64,000 nt of DNA from Massiliimalia sp050943535 (lineage in GTDB: Bacteria; Bacillota; Clostridia; Oscillospirales; Ruminococcaceae), in the NCBI GenBank assembly GCA_050943535.1, contig JBMNPJ010000006.1:1-64000 (forward strand). Reading direction: 5' to 3'. Position numbers and translations under genes: made by a program. The notes beneath the pieces were generated by a model, which had not been told where the DNA came from, made no database searches, and saw only the letters and a program-made list of their open reading frames with translations. Below are positions 17,877-27,410 of the stretch, in pieces (the first letter of the stretch is position 1; every line of letters begins with the position of its first letter).

Positions 17877-19603
17877 TATGCTTCCTCCTTCCGAAACTGG
17901 GATTCTACAATCTCTCGATACACTTCGCAGCCTTTAAGCAACTCTTCGTGAGTTCCTAACCCCACGCATCTTCCTTCTTCCAAAACCAAAATCCGATCTG
18001 CGTGTTGAATCGTACTGACTCTTTGTGCTACCATAATTGTGGTTTTATCAGCAGAACGCTCTTTGAGCGCTTTCCGAAGTGCTACATCTGTTTTAAAATC
18101 CAATGCGGAAAAACTGTCATCAAAAATAAGGATTTCCGGATTTCGAACGAAAGCCCGGGCGATGGCAAGCCGTTGCCGCTGGCCTCCAGACACATTGGTT
18201 CCACCACGGGATACAGGAGAAACGAATCCATTTTCCTTTTTCTCAATAAATTCCTGCGCCTGTGCTGTCTGTGCTGCCAGCAGCACAGCTTTTTCACCAG
18301 CGGTTTCGCTACCAAACCGTATGTTAGAATCAATGGTGCCGGAAAACAGAAAATTCTTCTGGGGGACAAAGCCAATTCTTTTTCGCAGATCATGGAGTGA
18401 ATAACAGCGGACATCCTGCCCATCCACTAAAACCCGACCTTCTGTTGCGTCGTAAAAACGAAGGATCAGATTTGCTATCGTAGACTTCCCGCTGCCGGTA
18501 CTGCCAATAATTGCGGTTACTTCGCCAGGATTAGAAGTGAAACTGATATTTTGCAGAACGGGTTTGTCTGCTCCCGGAAAAGTAAAAGAAACATTCTCAA
18601 AACAAACAGTCCCTTTTAGTTGTGCGGAGAGTGGCTGTTCCGGACTTGAAATAGAGGCCTGAGTTTCCAGGACTTCGTTGATACGATCAGCGGAAACAAC
18701 AGCTCTGGGGTAATTGATTAAGGCAATCGACAACAGGATCACTGACATATTAATCTGTAAAATATATTGTATAACGGCAATCAGGTCTCCGACAGGAATC
18801 CCATCTGGAGTCGTGACAATCTGCCATGCTCCCAATGCCAAAATTGCTACTGTAGTGCTGGTCATTACCAGCCTCAGGCTGGGCTCCATACTGCCCATCC
18901 AACGCCCTAAAGAAGATGCGCTTATACAATATTGCTGATTTGCCTGTTCAAAACGTTTTTCTTCGTGGTATTCCATTCCAAATGCCCGCGTTACCCGGAC
19001 ACCAGTCAATTTTTCCCGTGTAATCAGATTCAGCCGATCCAGCTGCTTCTGCATTTTCTGGGAAAGGGGTGTGGATTTTTTTGCGATAAGCCAGATGATT
19101 GCTAACATCAACGGCAGGGATATGAGCAGCAGGATAGATAGGGAGGGACTTTTTAAATAAGCCATCACAGACCCGACAATACAGATAATTGGCGCCATAA
19201 GACAAACACGCAGAAGCATGGTGACAAAGTTTTGAACCTGCATAATGTCATTAGTGGTGCGGGTAATGAGAGAGGAAGCAGAAAAATAATCTACCTCCGC
19301 TTTGGAAAAATATGTGATATGACGGAACATCTGATTTCGCAGTTCTTTTCCAAGAGAAGCGGATATTTTTGCTGCCAGATATCCGTTTAAAAGCAGGCAA
19401 AGCGCTCCCATTAAAGTAAACACAAGCATCATTCCACCAGCCTCCAGAATACTTGTGGTGTCGCTTGCTGGAATATAAACATTGATAATATCTGCCAAGT
19501 AAGCCGGCATGAGCAGGCTGGCTGCCGCACTTAAAACGATACTGAGAACTGTTAGCGCCAGAGCAGCAGGATATTTGCGCAGCCTTTTCAAAATTTTTCC
19601 CAT
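17876..19603 (-). CDS. ABC exporter subunit with degenerate catalytic site
   Basis: Partner half-transporter of 575 residues and first gene of the pair. It has six membrane helices and a nucleotide-binding domain with Walker A GSTGSGKST and a normal signature VSGGQ. The catalytic Glu after Walker B is replaced by Asp (ILIFDDSFSALD) and the switch His by Gln (MVAQRVSTI). This is the standard asymmetry of heterodimeric exporters: this subunit supplies the degenerate site and the good signature loop, while the downstream subunit supplies the catalytic residues. A clear binding site (GGGAGGAAC) precedes the ATG at 19603. Confidence 0.93.
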   Translation of the reverse strand: MGKILKRLRKYPAALALTVLSIVLSAAASLLMPAYLADIINVYIPASDTTSILEAGGMMLVFTLMGALCLLLNGYLAAKISASLGKELRNQMFRHITYFSKAEVDYFSASSLITRTTNDIMQVQNFVTMLLRVCLMAPIICIVGSVMAYLKSPSLSILLLISLPLMLAIIWLIAKKSTPLSQKMQKQLDRLNLITREKLTGVRVTRAFGMEYHEEKRFEQANQQYCISASSLGRWMGSMEPSLRLVMTSTTVAILALGAWQIVTTPDGIPVGDLIAVIQYILQINMSVILLSIALINYPRAVVSADRINEVLETQASISSPEQPLSAQLKGTVCFENVSFTFPGADKPVLQNISFTSNPGEVTAIIGSTGSGKSTIANLILRFYDATEGRVLVDGQDVRCYSLHDLRKRIGFVPQKNFLFSGTIDSNIRFGSETAGEKAVLLAAQTAQAQEFIEKKENGFVSPVSRGGTNVSGGQRQRLAIARAFVRNPEILIFDDSFSALDFKTDVALRKALKERSADKTTIMVAQRVSTIQHADRILVLEEGRCVGLGTHEELLKGCEVYREIVESQFRKEEA

Positions 19604-19646
19604 ATAGTTCCTCCCTTTGTTATGTACTTTTATTTAGATGTGCTAC

Positions 19647-20225
19647 TCAAGGATTTTTTTCAATATGATCCGGAAGACAGTATTCCGAAGATGTGACATA
19701 AGAAAATTGTATCAAAGTCCACAGATCGGTTCCTCCTACATAAATTAAAATGAAGCCGAGAATCCGGAAAACAGTACCTTCCGCTAACAACGGATAACAA
19801 GCAACGAGTATACCAAGCAGTATTGCAATCACTGAAAGGAATAAATGAATTTTCCACTTGGCATAAGTTGTCTGACGAAATCGGAAAACACGTACAATAT
19901 TGAGTACAGAATCAACAATAATATACAAGCCGAAAATTACGAAAGCAGCGCTTTGGACTACTTCAGGGTAGAAAAACATAATGATTCCCAATGCACCTGA
20001 TATAATACCCAGAAAAAGGTTTAGCAAAGAACTTATCTTGTGTTCTTTTTCTCGAAAAAAATTATAAATTGCGAAACTGCCATATGAAAGCAGGAGAATG
20101 CCTAAAGCATAGCAAAATATATTCATCAAGAAAGTCGGCCAGACTGCTAGACTGATGCCTAAAAGAATATAAAGAATTGACAGTACAATCCAGCTTATCG
20201 ACCTATTCTTGATTTTTTCCTTCAT
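19647..20225 (-). CDS. DUF308/HdeD-family membrane protein
   Basis: A 192-residue protein with six hydrophobic segments arranged as two-helix units, each beginning with a pattern like ILLGISLAVWPTF, ILLGILVACYPLL. This repeated glycine- and proline-containing unit is typical of the HdeD/DUF308 family, linked to acid stress in enterobacteria but uncharacterised in Clostridia. It sits 43 bases ahead of the ABC exporter genes on the same strand and may be co-transcribed with them. Confidence 0.8.
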   Translation of the reverse strand: MKEKIKNRSISWIVLSILYILLGISLAVWPTFLMNIFCYALGILLLSYGSFAIYNFFREKEHKISSLLNLFLGIISGALGIIMFFYPEVVQSAAFVIFGLYIIVDSVLNIVRVFRFRQTTYAKWKIHLFLSVIAILLGILVACYPLLAEGTVFRILGFILIYVGGTDLWTLIQFSYVTSSEYCLPDHIEKNP

Positions 20226-20290
20226 ATTTCTATCATCCTAACTTTGATAAAATTCAGAGACCTTCTTTAATAATGCATTTTGAGTTATTC

Positions 20291-21091
20291 TTATTCATCA
20301 AAGAGATCAGTATCTATTTTTTGCTTTTTAATGTTAAGACTGCCTTTTAATTCGTCCAGGAATGCACCATAACGCTCACTTGAAAGTTCTGGGAATGCTT
20401 TCAGCAGTCTTCTTTCGAAAAGACCAATATCACTTTTTTCCTGTTGCAGTTTATCTGCCAATTTATTTTGAATTCCTGTATTGTTCATCTGCTTGAGGAT
20501 TTGCTGAAAAGATAGATTTGATATTAATGTGGGATATTTATTTAACAATTCATTTTTCAGCTGATCCAGCTTTTGTAAACGTAATTTAAGCCCAAAAGCG
20601 CTCCATACTGACAATAACAGATCGGACAAAAAGTAAATACCAAAAGCGGCTAAGAAACCCTGTTTGAATTCCAGACTAAATAAACCGTAAAAGCTTTGTA
20701 CAATCGGATGTAAATCAAAATACAAAGTTACACATAGAAGTCCAAATAATGTAGAGTTTAGCAAACAAATTCTACCGTGTATATTGAATTGTTTTTTAGA
20801 ATAATCCCACCACCGGGTATGAAATATTTTTTCCATTCCCCATCCCGTTATATATTCAAGAATAGAGGTAAACAGCATTCCAGCCAAAAAGACCGTTAAA
20901 AAATGCTTTGGGACATCCTGTAACACCAAAAGAGTAATTATTGCTCCAAATCCATATATTGGACAAAAAGGCCCATTGAGAAATCCACGGTTAATCCATT
21001 TCCATGTTCCAATAGAACAATACATGCTTTCACAGCACCAGCCTAAGAAGCTATATGTGATAAAATATAAAATTCCATCATATAGATTCAC
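20291..21091 (-). CDS. Putative ABC-transporter type IV (PF06541-type) membrane protein
   Basis: A 266-residue protein starting at a GTG behind AAAGGAGGG. The N-terminal 170 residues are membrane helices with the family opening YSFLGWCCESMYCSI, NRGFLNGPFCPIYGFGA and ILEYITGWGMEKIFHTRWWDYS, which I recognise from the poorly understood PF06541 family. The C-terminal third is a charged, soluble helical region. Function is unknown. It lies 42 bases downstream of the aarF-like gene. Confidence 0.82.
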   Translation of the reverse strand: MNLYDGILYFITYSFLGWCCESMYCSIGTWKWINRGFLNGPFCPIYGFGAIITLLVLQDVPKHFLTVFLAGMLFTSILEYITGWGMEKIFHTRWWDYSKKQFNIHGRICLLNSTLFGLLCVTLYFDLHPIVQSFYGLFSLEFKQGFLAAFGIYFLSDLLLSVWSAFGLKLRLQKLDQLKNELLNKYPTLISNLSFQQILKQMNNTGIQNKLADKLQQEKSDIGLFERRLLKAFPELSSERYGAFLDELKGSLNIKKQKIDTDLFDE

Positions 21092-21133
21092 TTACTGCCC
21101 TCCTTTCAACTACAAAATTTTTTATGTTGCGAT

Positions 21134-22702
21134 CTATTTCTTTTTTCTCAAAATATCGTACACAATAATACCACCTAAAATCACAGCAAGGAAAAAACCG
21201 ATTGCACCAAGTGCTGGAATACCAAACAATTTTCCGCTCATGTTGGTTGTGCAAACAAGACTTGATCCAATTAGTAGCCCAGCACAGATAATTGCAAGAA
21301 TAATTTTATTGACCATTGAATCTATTTTTGCCAGCGGCTCTTCCGAACCGGTAATTTCCAAATTGATCTTTGTTTGTCCTTTGACTGTCATTTTAAGAAT
21401 ATCTGCCAGATGAGCGGGAATATCCAATGTTTTTCGCAGGGTGTTTAGTGCGGTTGCAGAGGTTTCTTTCAACTCTTTTTTTAGGTCAATTTCTTTTTCT
21501 GCCAGATGGTATGTTACAATTTCCATGAAATTGATTTCAGGATTGATGTCTGCCAATACACCTTCAATGGTCATAAGCCCCCGTCCTAACATGGAAACCC
21601 CTTCTGGCATTCCAATGTGGTGGCGGTTAGTCAAATCGTTTAGCTCTACAATAAATTTTCCTAAATTGATTGAAGCAAAATCCGCTTTGGCGTATTTATT
21701 TATCATGAGATCAATGTCATTATACAAAGCTGCATGATTAATCTTTTGGCGTAATACGCCCATGGAAAGCACAACACTTTTTAACTCATATACATCATCA
21801 TCAATAATTGCCTGTATTGCAGTAGAAAACATCCCCTTGTCACGCTGTGAAATTTTTCCTACCATTCCTAAATCCAGCCAAATGATTTTCCCTTCTCGAA
21901 CGGCGATATTGCCCGGATGTGGGTCAGCATGAAAAAATCCATCATCTAAAATTTGTTTCGCATAATTAGCTGCCAACTTCATGGCAATTTCATTCAGATC
22001 ATACCCTTGTTCCAGTAATTCGTTTTTATGGTCAATCGGAATTCCCTCAATGTACTCCATCACCAAAATACGGGAGGTTGTCAGATGCTTTTCTACTTTT
22101 GGACTGCCTACATATTGAATCTCACGGTTCAGTTTTTCAAATTCTTCCAGATGGGAAGCTTCAATCAAAAAATCCATTTCCTGCTGAGCGACTACCCACA
22201 TTTCTTCCAGCATAACTTTAAAATCCAAAGGGTCGCCTAATTCCGGAGCAAATTTTACAAGTGAAATCGCTTTACGAAGGATTGCCACATCTCTTCCCAT
22301 GATCTCTTTAATTCCGGGACGCTGCACTTTAACGACAACCGGATCACCATTTCTTAAAACCGCCCGATGCACCTGCGCGATGGAAGCGGAACCGATACAT
22401 TGTGAATCAAAAGAAAGAAATACTTCGTGAATGCTTTTTACACCGTATTCCTGACGAATTACCTGTTTTACCTGCGAAAAAGTCATGGGCGCTACCTGTG
22501 AGCGCAACCGGGTAAGTTCTTCACAATATGCAGACGGAATTAAGTCAGATCGCATGGATAAAATCTGCCCCAATTTCACAAAGGTGGGACCTAACTCTTC
22601 CATGATTTTGCGTAGCTTTTGTGGGTTAAGTCCATGAGTAACATCATTTTGTTTTAGAATGTCGAGCATCTCAGAAACTCTTGATTTCTTGCGTTCCTCC
22701 AT
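21134..22702 (-). CDS. AarF/ABC1/UbiB-family kinase-like protein
   Basis: Atypical protein-kinase-like ATPase of 522 residues. The family hallmarks are all present: the KxGQ motif (FVKLGQILSMRSDLIP), the alanine-rich loop ASIAQVHRA, the ATP Lys in VVVKVQRPG, the catalytic segment FFHADPHPGN, and metal-binding Asp in WLDLGMVG. Two C-terminal membrane helices anchor it. UbiB proteins support ubiquinone synthesis or lipid extraction in respiratory organisms; fermentative Clostridia lack ubiquinone, so here the role is more likely in isoprenoid or membrane lipid handling. The phasin-like gene lies just upstream but is separated by a terminator. Confidence 0.92.
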   Translation of the reverse strand: MEERKKSRVSEMLDILKQNDVTHGLNPQKLRKIMEELGPTFVKLGQILSMRSDLIPSAYCEELTRLRSQVAPMTFSQVKQVIRQEYGVKSIHEVFLSFDSQCIGSASIAQVHRAVLRNGDPVVVKVQRPGIKEIMGRDVAILRKAISLVKFAPELGDPLDFKVMLEEMWVVAQQEMDFLIEASHLEEFEKLNREIQYVGSPKVEKHLTTSRILVMEYIEGIPIDHKNELLEQGYDLNEIAMKLAANYAKQILDDGFFHADPHPGNIAVREGKIIWLDLGMVGKISQRDKGMFSTAIQAIIDDDVYELKSVVLSMGVLRQKINHAALYNDIDLMINKYAKADFASINLGKFIVELNDLTNRHHIGMPEGVSMLGRGLMTIEGVLADINPEINFMEIVTYHLAEKEIDLKKELKETSATALNTLRKTLDIPAHLADILKMTVKGQTKINLEITGSEEPLAKIDSMVNKIILAIICAGLLIGSSLVCTTNMSGKLFGIPALGAIGFFLAVILGGIIVYDILRKKK

Positions 22703-22727
22703 TTTTCGTACCTGCCTTTATAAAAAT

Positions 22728-22756
22728 AAGCCCCGCAAGAAAAATTTGCGGGGCTT
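22728..22756 (-). terminator. Terminator after the phasin-like gene
   Basis: A perfect 11-bp GC-rich stem (22728-22738 with 22746-22756) has a 7-base loop. On the minus strand it is followed by TTATTTTTA. It lies between the phasin-like gene and the aarF-like gene and so limits read-through. Confidence 0.75.
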
Positions 22757-22785
22757 TGCTGAACGATGAAAATGATCCAGCTGCT

Positions 22786-23136
22786 TTATTTGGACTCATC
22801 TTCTGGCTGTGTGCTATCTCCAGCTTTTGCCTCCTGAGCTGCTTCTGCTTCTTCCAGCTTGGCTTTCAGAAGGGCACGTTCTTCAGCGCTCATCTTATCC
22901 ACACGGTCTGTGATTTTGTCTACCGGTTTCGTGCCTTGGATATTAGCCACAGCTTCTTTCACTTTTTCACTTACATCACGCTTAAGCTCTTCATTCAAAA
23001 CTTTACCCTGCTCTACGGTCAGTTCACCTTTTTTTACAAGTTCGTCCACCATTTGCTGAGATTTTTCTGCTGTTATAGCAATTGCTCCGACACCAGCTAA
23101 AAAAATGCGTTTGAGTTCTGTGCTCAGATCATTCAT
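22786..23136 (-). CDS. Phasin-like (polyhydroxyalkanoate-granule type) small protein
   Basis: A 116-residue, almost entirely helical, highly charged protein. It begins MNDLSTELKRIFLAGVGAIAITAEKSQQMVDELVKKGELTVEQGK, the pattern of short phasin family/PhaF-like proteins: an amphipathic helix, then KGELTxEQGKxLxEEL. The C-terminal 30 residues are Ala/Glu-rich and disordered. No granule synthase is seen in the window. In Clostridia, such genes commonly neighbour aarF homologues, so a shared role at the membrane is likely. A good binding site and the terminator behind it support an independent small gene. Confidence 0.8.
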   Translation of the reverse strand: MNDLSTELKRIFLAGVGAIAITAEKSQQMVDELVKKGELTVEQGKVLNEELKRDVSEKVKEAVANIQGTKPVDKITDRVDKMSAEERALLKAKLEEAEAAQEAKAGDSTQPEDESK

Positions 23137-23385
23137 TGATTTTTACCTGCCTTTTCTAAAATTGAACAGATGAAATGCGGCTTTTCTGTTCTTGTTTTCA
23201 TTTTATCGGAAACTCTTTTTTTTGCGTACAGACAAAGGTTGTTGCTTGTTTGAAAATAGGACAAATATATTAAAATGTAATATTTCAGTACAGAGACTCT
23301 GCAGTGTGAAATGAAAAAGACGATAGCTTCTGTTATGCTTTTTGTAGAAAATTAAAATGATATAAAAATATCTAGGAGGAGTCTT

Positions 23386-24051
23386 ATGGAAACGGTGACA
23401 CCATCTCAAGAGCTCCAAGCATACTTGCTTGAACATCAAGATAATTTGGTTACTCATATCATCCAGTTTAATGAACTGATGAATCGGTATCAGGCTGCAA
23501 TTAAAGAAGTATCGACCAAGTTGGAAATTTTAAAGAGTGATTTTCAGATTCGAAATCGCCGCAGCAGCATTGAAAGTATCCAATGGCGGATTAAAAAGCC
23601 GGTAAGTATTTTAAAAAAGTTGAATGCCAGAGGTATTGAAGTGAATTTGGATACCATACGCAGTGAACTTAATGATGTTGCAGGAATTCGTGTCATTTGT
23701 CCATTTATTGATGATATTTATATGGTAGCTGAAAAACTTTCATCGCAGGATGATATTCGAGTGGTGGAAGTAAAGGATTATATTAATAGTCCCAAATCGA
23801 ATGGATATCGCAGCTATCATATGATTGTTGAAGTTCCTGTGTTTTTTATGGATGCTAAAGAATGGATGCGTGTAGAAGTGCAACTGCGAACAGTTGCTAT
23901 GGATTTTTGGGCAAGTTTGGAACATGAAATTAAGTATAAAAAGGATATAGCAGATGCAGAACAACTGGTCAAGGACTTGAAAGACTGTGCAGATATTATT
24001 GCGGAAACAGACCGTCGGATGTTGGAATTAAGAGAGAGAATGACAGGATGA
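23386..24051 (+). CDS. Small alarmone synthetase, RelQ/YjbM type
   Basis: GTP pyrophosphokinase of 221 residues that would make (p)ppGpp from ATP and GTP or GDP. It lacks the hydrolase, TGS and ACT parts of long RelA/SpoT enzymes. Synthetase motifs are present: SIESIQWRIKKPVSILKKL for the ATP side, DVAGIRVICPFIDDIY with the metal-binding Asp, SPKSNGYRSYHM for GTP, and the Glu in VEVQLRTVAMDFWASLEHE. A good ribosome binding site (TAGGAGGAG) precedes the ATG. It stands alone between two minus-strand genes and ends at a terminator. Confidence 0.93.
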   Translation: METVTPSQELQAYLLEHQDNLVTHIIQFNELMNRYQAAIKEVSTKLEILKSDFQIRNRRSSIESIQWRIKKPVSILKKLNARGIEVNLDTIRSELNDVAGIRVICPFIDDIYMVAEKLSSQDDIRVVEVKDYINSPKSNGYRSYHMIVEVPVFFMDAKEWMRVEVQLRTVAMDFWASLEHEIKYKKDIADAEQLVKDLKDCADIIAETDRRMLELRERMTG

Positions 24052-24087
24052 AGTAATACTTATTGTGTTGTTTAAAAAGAGTGAGAT

Positions 24088-24139
24088 AAAAAAGACCTCT
24101 GACATTCTTGCATGGGTACAAGAACATCAAAGGTTTTTT
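24088..24139. terminator. Bidirectional terminator between alarmone synthetase and TetR
   Basis: An imperfect long stem lies between the two convergent genes, with AAAAAAGACCT on the left and AGGTTTTTT on the right and an inner CATTCTTG/CAAGAAC stem. It can stop transcription from either side. Confidence 0.65.
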
Positions 24140-24153
24140 AAAAGCAGACAAAA

Positions 24154-24741
24154 TTAGGAATGCATATTTTTTTGATTTGTTTCTTTTTGAATGGAAAGCA
24201 GTTTGTCAAAAATTTCTCCGGAAAGAAGATCCTCCATCATTTGGATAACAGGTTCCGGTTCAGCTTTCATCCCGTTTTTTGCCCAATTCGATATGACGCC
24301 GGTAAGGCCAAAGGCGTAAAAATTGGAGATGGTACGAATCTGCTCAGGGGTTAACATCTGGTCGCCCTTGGCATTTAATAAAATATTTCGTACCAGATTT
24401 GCATAAAACTCCATTAGACATTCAGAAAAACTATTCTGCCCTTGAACATGGAGAACTTTGATATAAAACTCTCTGTTTTTCTGCATATATTGACAAAGAT
24501 GCAAAAGCCCTTCCGACCAGTTATCAATTGATTGTGCTTCTCCGATAATTGGGGTGATCTCGGAATAAAAAATCCAACTGATGATGTCGTATTTATCTTT
24601 AAAGTGGTAGTAAAAGGTATTTCGGCTGATATGGCAATGTTTTGCAATTTCACCAACAGAAAGATTTTCAAAATCGGTGGTTTGTAAAAGCTGTTTTACA
24701 CCTTTTGAAATCATGTATTTGGTAAATTCGGAAGTAGACAT
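24154..24741 (-). CDS. TetR/AcrR-family transcriptional regulator
   Basis: A 195-residue regulator. The N-terminal helix-turn-helix reads LSVGEIAKHCHISRNTFYYHFKDKYDIISW, and the C-terminal part resembles the DhaS/TetR_C_7 type (TGVISNWAKNGMKAEPE). It is transcribed away from the cation/proton antiporter gene with 116 bases between, so antiporter control is plausible. A clear minus-strand promoter lies at 24794-24822. Confidence 0.88.
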   Translation of the reverse strand: MSTSEFTKYMISKGVKQLLQTTDFENLSVGEIAKHCHISRNTFYYHFKDKYDIISWIFYSEITPIIGEAQSIDNWSEGLLHLCQYMQKNREFYIKVLHVQGQNSFSECLMEFYANLVRNILLNAKGDQMLTPEQIRTISNFYAFGLTGVISNWAKNGMKAEPEPVIQMMEDLLSGEIFDKLLSIQKETNQKNMHS

Positions 24742-24793
24742 TGATTTTCACCCTCTCTTTTTTGCCGGCTTTCGAATTGATTTTTAATATGTA

Positions 24794-24822
24794 ATTATAT
24801 CATGTTTTTATAGTTGTTTCAA
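24794..24822 (-). promoter_or_regulatory. Sigma-A-type promoter for the TetR gene
   Basis: On the minus strand TTGAAA (24822-24817) is separated by exactly 17 bases from a perfect TATAAT (24799-24794). The -10 box is about 50 bases ahead of the TetR start codon. Confidence 0.75.
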
Positions 24823-24857
24823 TACCTAATTGTTTGTGAAAAGAGGTTATGTTTTGT

Positions 24858-26090
24858 ATGATTGATTTTTGTCGACTTGTTTTGGTTGTAGCGTTGGCTT
24901 TCGGAGCCGGAAAGTTGGCCTCTATACTGAAAATGCCTGCTGTTCTGGGTTTCTTGATTGCAGGTATGGTTTTGGGGCCTAACGCATTCAATCTGTTAAC
25001 ACAAGAAATGTTGGATGCTCCTGTATATCACACCTTAATTTCTTTTTTAGAGTGTGGTATGGGACTAATGCTTGGAAGTGAAATGGTCTGGCGCAGAATG
25101 CGTTCTTACGGGAAGCAGATTGTTGTGATTACTCTTGCTCAATCATTGATGACCTTTTTTGTGGTAAGCCTCGCTTTTTCTATAATTTTCTACTTTATGG
25201 ATATTCCTGCGTTTTTGGGATTGATTTTCGGCGGAATCGCTTTGGCGACAGCCCCTGCTCCTGCCCTTTCTATCGTTGCAGAGTACAAAACAGACGGTCC
25301 GGTAACAAAAACACTGATTCCGCTGGCTGTCATTGATGATGTTATTGCCATTTGTGTGTTTATTTCGGTCATGGGGGTTGTTCTGCACCAAACAGCTGGT
25401 GGTTCAATTCCTGGATATCTGATCTTTCTCGTTATTCTTCTCCCCATACTCATTGGAATACTGGCAGGCGTACCTGCATCCTTACTTCTGAAAAAAATCC
25501 GTTCGGCTAAATGGAGGGCCATCGCTGTATTTTTCGGTGCTGTTTTGACGGGGTTTTTGACATTGTTTGCAAATACTTATCTGATGCCGTTCCCGATTCT
25601 GAACTTTATGATGAGCGGCATGGTTTATTCGGCTGTATTCGCTAATCTGCTGGAAGAAAAGCAATTGGCGGAAACGATGAAATATTGTACCCCAGTTGTA
25701 GGAGCTTGTTTCACATTAATTATTCTAAATTTGGGTGCGCCTCTTGATTATCACTTGATTTTGGGTGCAGGTGTTTTTACTGCTGTTTATATCCTTTTCC
25801 GTGCTGTAGGGAAAATGGGCGGCGCAGCGTTGGGAGCGCAGATTTCCCATGCGGTGCCTACTGTAAAAAAATATCTGGGTATGACGATTCTTCCTCATTC
25901 CGGTGTTTCGCTTGTTCTTACAGGTATTGCAATTTCTACTTTGACAGGAGATTACAGTCAATATGGAGATATTGTCCGGGGAACCATTGCCGCTGCCGCC
26001 GTAATCAACGAAGTGATTGCGGTATTTGTGGCTCGGCAAGGTTTTAAATTGGCTGGTGAAGTGGGCAAGGCAAAGCATAGCGAAGGATAA
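24858..26090 (+). CDS. CPA2-family cation:proton antiporter
   Basis: Membrane antiporter of 410 residues with 12 or more hydrophobic segments, of the Na+/H+ or K+/H+ exchanger type (PF00999). I prefer ATG 24858 to 24849 because AAGAGG (24841-24846) is too close to the earlier one. Visible family features are GAGKLASILKMPAVLGFLIAG near the N-terminus and the ion-binding helix with ALATAPAPALSIVAEYKTDGPVTKTLIPLAVIDDV. It would exchange protons for Na+ or K+ across the membrane. The divergent TetR gene may control it. Confidence 0.88.
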   Translation: MIDFCRLVLVVALAFGAGKLASILKMPAVLGFLIAGMVLGPNAFNLLTQEMLDAPVYHTLISFLECGMGLMLGSEMVWRRMRSYGKQIVVITLAQSLMTFFVVSLAFSIIFYFMDIPAFLGLIFGGIALATAPAPALSIVAEYKTDGPVTKTLIPLAVIDDVIAICVFISVMGVVLHQTAGGSIPGYLIFLVILLPILIGILAGVPASLLLKKIRSAKWRAIAVFFGAVLTGFLTLFANTYLMPFPILNFMMSGMVYSAVFANLLEEKQLAETMKYCTPVVGACFTLIILNLGAPLDYHLILGAGVFTAVYILFRAVGKMGGAALGAQISHAVPTVKKYLGMTILPHSGVSLVLTGIAISTLTGDYSQYGDIVRGTIAAAAVINEVIAVFVARQGFKLAGEVGKAKHSEG

Positions 26091-26112
26091 AAAATATGGG
26101 AGGTGATCCATT

Positions 26113-27303
26113 TTGAAACCGGAGGGCTTTCGAAAAAAAGATATTTACCTGCTGGTTTTCGGAGCAGTGATCCTCCATTGGGGACTTAACTATCTGGAAC
26201 AGTTTTTTGATTTACTATCTTTTTTATTTGGTGTTATTTCCCCGTTTCTATTGGGAATCGGAATTGCTTTTTTACTCAATCTGCCTATGCGGGGAATTGA
26301 AAAAGCACTGTGGATATTGGCAAAGAAATTACATTTAAATTTCAAACGCATCAATAAAATTGTCCGGCCATTAAGCATTTTTCTAACGCTCTTAATTGTA
26401 GGGAGCGTTATTTCCGGCATGGTTGCTATTGTTGTTCCAAAAATAACTGAAACAATTACTGCATTGAACAGGCAGATACCCGTATTTTTAAACAAGGTTC
26501 AGTCGGCAGAAGCAAATACTTCCATGGGGGAATCCTTCCAATGGATAGGAAACCTTGGGATGGATTTCGCAGCGTTATCTTCCTTGTTTGCCAAAGTCCT
26601 GAACATGTTGAGAGATTCTGTTATGGAACACTCTTTTGGGGCGGTTACAATGGTTTTTGACAAAGCTGTTGCTTTTGGAATCGCCTTTGTACTTGCAATT
26701 TATATCCTGAGCGGAAAAGAGCGACTTGCTTTTAGTACGAAAAAATTACTGAGTTATATTTTTTCTCAAAATACAGTTCGGCGGATTATAGATCATATCC
26801 ATTTAATTGATGATACATTTTCCTCATTCTTTCGTGGTCAATGCTTGGAAGCCTGTATCCTTGGAGTTATGTTTTTCGTGGGTATAACCATTTTCCGGTT
26901 TCCCAATGCTTTGTTGATTTCTGTATTAGTAAGTATCACGGCACTGATTCCTGTTTTTGGAGCATTTATTGCATGTATCATCGGAGCCTTCTTGATGCTG
27001 GTTCAAAGTCCCATGCTCGCTGTATGGTTTGTCATCTTTTTCCTCATCATGCAACAAATCGAGGGGAATCTTATCTATCCCCATGTGATGGGGTCACGGA
27101 TCGGACTTCCTTCTGTGTGGGTTTTGGTAGCTGCTACATTAGGAGGAACACTATTTGGCATTTTGGGTATGCTGCTTTTTATCCCCATTTTTTCTATTCT
27201 ATATACACTGATTCATCAATTTTTTGACAGAAAGCTGACAGGAAAAGCTTCTGATTTTGAGTCAGAGTCTGGATTGCAGAAAGAAGACGATATCATAGAA
27301 TGA
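26113..27303 (+). CDS. AI-2E-family transporter (TqsA/PerM type)
   Basis: A 396-residue membrane protein of PF01594. It starts at a TTG right behind a strong GGAGGTGATC binding site. It has N-terminal helices, a central soluble segment and a C-terminal helix bundle with the typical PNALLISVLVSITALIPVFG and QIEGNLIYPHVMGSRIGLPS motifs. Family members have been linked to autoinducer-2 export, Na+/H+ exchange or general permease roles, so function here is open. It follows the antiporter by 22 bases and is very likely co-transcribed. Confidence 0.9.
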   Translation: MKPEGFRKKDIYLLVFGAVILHWGLNYLEQFFDLLSFLFGVISPFLLGIGIAFLLNLPMRGIEKALWILAKKLHLNFKRINKIVRPLSIFLTLLIVGSVISGMVAIVVPKITETITALNRQIPVFLNKVQSAEANTSMGESFQWIGNLGMDFAALSSLFAKVLNMLRDSVMEHSFGAVTMVFDKAVAFGIAFVLAIYILSGKERLAFSTKKLLSYIFSQNTVRRIIDHIHLIDDTFSSFFRGQCLEACILGVMFFVGITIFRFPNALLISVLVSITALIPVFGAFIACIIGAFLMLVQSPMLAVWFVIFFLIMQQIEGNLIYPHVMGSRIGLPSVWVLVAATLGGTLFGILGMLLFIPIFSILYTLIHQFFDRKLTGKASDFESESGLQKEDDIIE

Positions 27304-27410
27304 CAAAATTCGGAGAATTTTTTATTAGTAAAAAATCAGTTCTCTTATTCTTTTTCCTTCTAATCATAGCAAACATTTTTGTTTATTGGGAATTTCGTTC
27401 ATTTTTTTAA

